NCBI GenBank assembly: GCA_027257055.1
Contig: JAPVLO010000997.1
Span: forward strand, 1-64,000
Source of the DNA: Cephalopachus bancanus
Taxonomy: Eukaryota > Chordata > Mammalia > Primates > Tarsiidae
DNA: 64,000 nucleotides
Direction of reading: 5' to 3'
Each line of letters starts with the position of its first letter. The first letter of the stretch is position 1. The notes beneath the pieces are model-generated. The model had not been told where the DNA came from. It saw only the letters and a program-made list of their open reading frames with translations, and ran no database searches. Of the stretch, positions 61,423-64,000 are shown in pieces. The position numbers and the translations under genes were made by a program.

Positions 61423-62672
61423 GCGCAAGGGGCCCTGGGTGGTGGGAGCAATCAGAAGAATCTACCGAAGAGCGCACCCCCTCTGGTCTGATGGTCCCAC
61501 CACCACCCTGTCGAATCTGTCCCCCTCCCAGAGGAGTGGACCCAGGAGACCAGAAGAGTGCATCAGGGGACATGGCCCCAGAGCCTCAGCTCTGTAAATA
61601 ATCTGAGACGATGAGTATCTCGGGGAAGTTCCTACAGCATTCCTGGGTAGGGGAGCTAGTCCCGGACCCTTGGCTGAGGTCATAGGTGGGGACACAAGGT
61701 ACAGGACCAAGACTGAAGTATGGCTCCCACAACCTTGGACTCCAGCTGGCAGCTGAAATGGACAAGATTGGGGCAGGGAATTTGTTTGTTTGTTCTGTTC
61801 TTTGTTTATCCAAAAGCAACTTCAGGTAAACTGTGGATGCAGGTAATCTGGAGGCATAGAGTCCTGGTCCAGAGCAAGAACTGCTGATCCAGCCCTCCCC
61901 CAACACTGAGTTTTGAGTTGCAGTAGCTCCTCGTGTTCCCCAGCCATGCACTTGAGCTCCTGTTTGAAGACTAGGATCAGGAATGGCAGCTGAGCTTTTC
62001 TGGCCTCCTTTTCTGTAGGGACAAAAGGAAAAGCGGAGGGGAGCACGCAAGTGCTGGATCCAGAGAGAGCGGGTGGCACCTCTTACTTCCGCAAGGGGAG
62101 AGCAAGAGTTGCACCCATGGGTGTTGTCATGGCCCATGCCACTCTGGTACCTGATGGGGTCAGCTCAAGTGCCTTTAGGAGGAAACTTGGGTGAGAGTGG
62201 CCCATGAAGCCCTCTTCTTTTTTGGGCAACTGATCTTGGAGTTAATTTGTGGCTACCTCGCTGCCACTGACTCAAGCCAGACAGAGGTGTTGAGCAAGGA
62301 GTCGTGGATGTCCGAGTGGTTCTCTTTTCTCGTGCCCTCTTAGGAACAACCCAAGACTAGTCCCAAGTTGGGTAAACAGCTGTTCAAGAAACAAATGTGT
62401 GGTCTTCTGCCATGACTGGCAGTAGGAGCTGTTCTCCCGCTCCAAGTCCTATCACTGTATTCGGGCAGAGAAGACAGGGGGTCTGTCCTTTGGTCCCAAA
62501 GAACACGATCTTGGCTCTCTCCTTGATGGCCATCCCTACCCAACAAGGCATGGGGGAGGGGTGTTGCAGAGAAAGACTGAAGAACCTACTGTAGGTTTTA
62601 TTCTGAACCATATTCTTTGCTCCTCTCTGCTCCAACACCACCACCTTGTCCACCCCCCAAAAAGCAATCAGG

Positions 62673-62673
62673 G

Positions 62674-62726
<53 letters not shown>
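62673..62726. repeat. (GT)n microsatellite in ZNF740 3' UTR
   Basis: About 26 uninterrupted GT units. Confidence 0.97.
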
Positions 62727-62727
<1 letters not shown>

Positions 62728-63008
62728 TGTGATTGTTGGTGTTCATGTGCTTGGAGGAGATGGCCTGTTACTGAGCCAAACCCTTCTCTGGCCCCTCACC
62801 TTAGGGAAGGCTGAGCAGAAAACAGCCACCTCCTGCCCAAACCTGAAGGGTGCTTAAGATCCCAGCAGGAGCTGAGGAACACAATTTAGGAAACAGGAGG
62901 GCTTTGTTTTGGAGGGATTTTTTTTTTTTTTAATTGACTCACCAAACTGTTGGTTAGGGCATTTCTATTCCACGCCAGGGCTTGTGAACATAAATTTTTC
63001 TAAGGTAA

Positions 63009-63014
63009 AATAAA
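63009..63014 (+). terminator. ZNF740: Candidate polyadenylation signal AATAAA
   Basis: Canonical hexamer. No other canonical hexamer was noticed from there to the right edge. Confidence 0.45.
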
Positions 63015-63030
63015 CCCTTTCTTCCTGCTA

Positions 63031-64000
63031 AAGAAAAGATCCTTGTGGGAAGTTCTGGGTTTGGTTGACCTTCACTGTGGCCTGCCCTGACCCGTCCCCC
63101 AGAGAGGGATGAGGAGATAACTACCTTAGGAATCATGGAGACTGGTAAACCTGAGCACCAGACTGTTGGGGGTGGGGGGGTTCTGAGATGCAGCCTTCTG
63201 GAAGTGTGACTCCATTTCCCAGAAAACGTAGGGAAGGGATGGCAGCAATTGCTGGCTGTTAACCTATTCCTGGGAGATGGGACTGGGAGTCGTCCTTGCC
63301 TCTGGTATAAGTATTTCAGGGAGAAAAAGGGATTTCCCCTGGCAGTATCTGCAACCCACTGGGCTGACACTGCGGACCGTTTGCTGCTGTGTACTCTTCT
63401 GGCTTTATGCTGACACTCCCATTTGATGTGGTCCAGAACTTTGACCTCAGTCCTTGGATCTGCCCTGCGGTCATTGCAAGCAAGGGCACCTTTCTGCATG
63501 TGAGCCAGCCCCTTCCTATTAGAGAGCTCTGCTGGGGCTGGGATTTTTCTGTCATTCACTGCTGGGAGGGTTGACCCCACATCTCCCAGCACTCTCTAGA
63601 CCACCATTTTAAACATTTAGAAAACTGTCCTCCCAAAAATGCGCTAGAAAATGGGAGGCCTTACTCCTGCTGCTTGCAGCTCATCTCTTTGGGATGGGGG
63701 GGTGTGGAGATAACCATCTGCATGACTAGGCCCCGTGTGTACCACCATGTACTAGGTCAGAAGGTGCCCTGCACCCAGCAGACCGTGGCTTCCTGCCCAT
63801 GTGGGAGGGAGGGAAACTCAGTGTGGATGTGCAGAAAGCCATAGCGGACCCCCTGCCAAGGGTTGGTGGTGGCCCTTGAGCAGGCAGTTCTTTCAGGTGT
63901 TGGGGTGCTGATGTTCTGGGGCAGTGGGCATGTGAGGAGAGAGGAGCAAAGCGGGTAGTGAAGTGGCTTACCACCCCAAGGGGCCAAGTCCCCCTGCATC
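63031..64000. other. Right edge, no gene assigned
   Basis: GC-moderate unique DNA. In human the next gene, ITGB7, is on the minus strand and overlaps ZNF740, so its 3' UTR may lie here. I see no ITGB7 coding text. Confidence 0.4.

Larger units (their letters stand above)
61423..63030 (+). other. ZNF740: ZNF740 3' UTR (extent inferred)
   Basis: Non-repetitive DNA follows the stop. AATAAA at 63009-63014 is the first good polyadenylation signal in a suitable place. Real transcripts may run on past the window. Open frames of 100-210 codons on both strands here show no domain. Confidence 0.5.

Noticed and set aside
61586..63592. Minus-strand open frames of 183 and 212 codons near the right edge, possible ITGB7 exons
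   Set aside because: No integrin motifs (Cys-rich EGF repeats, transmembrane segment or NPxY tail) are visible; they lie across ZNF740 3' UTR.

Overview
This is nuclear DNA from a primate. The window is packed with dimeric 7SL-derived Alu elements, and it carries intron-containing orthologues of two neighbouring human chromosome 12q13 genes, CSAD and ZNF740, in head-to-head order. The Alus differ from human AluS/AluY and lack the linker insert I associate with lemur and galago Alus. Two copies of an LTR-like sequence with an AATAAA signal and a poly(A) tail resemble the LTR-derived, L1-mobilised elements reported from tarsier. My best guess is therefore a tarsier (inference, about 0.65); primate is near certain.

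Layout. Positions 1-25,060 are intergenic and almost wholly repeats: several fragmented L1 copies riddled with Alus, an H3-3A (histone H3.3) processed pseudogene at about 6.38-7.3 kb, a U6 snRNA/L1 chimeric retrocopy at 12.1-12.5 kb, an old LTR at 13.8-15.1 kb, a Tigger-like DNA transposon at 15.1-15.7 kb and an unusual 42-bp inverted repeat at 22.11-22.20 kb. CSAD lies on the minus strand. Its 14 coding exons run from 37,107 down to the stop at 25,188 and give an intact 493-codon reading frame. Its 5' noncoding part probably reaches back to a CpG-island promoter near 53.2 kb. The CSAD introns hold a shattered L1, a decayed mariner with TA target duplication, an RPL14 processed pseudogene cut by three Alus, an L2 and many nested Alus. 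ZNF740 starts from the same CpG island on the plus strand. Its coding exons run from 54,666 to 61,422 and give an intact 193-codon C2H2 zinc-finger protein. Its 3' UTR continues towards the right edge.

How the genes work together. CSAD makes hypotaurine, the taurine precursor, from cysteine sulfinate with pyridoxal phosphate. ZNF740 is a small nuclear zinc-finger protein. I see no functional link beyond the shared bidirectional promoter, which carries YY1-, NRF1- and ETS-type motifs.

Most distinctive observations: (1) the younger Alus share changes that bring both internal pol III promoter boxes closer to tRNA, including a perfect five-pair, seven-base-loop T-arm-like hairpin; (2) a 5' half of tRNA-Arg(UCU) is inserted in an Alu with a target duplication; (3) the near-perfect 42-bp inverted repeat; (4) the U6/L1 chimera; (5) a GC-AG intron in ZNF740; (6) repeated insertion of Alus into the A-rich linker of older Alus. 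Alu and L1 boundaries were read by eye and may be off by several bases.
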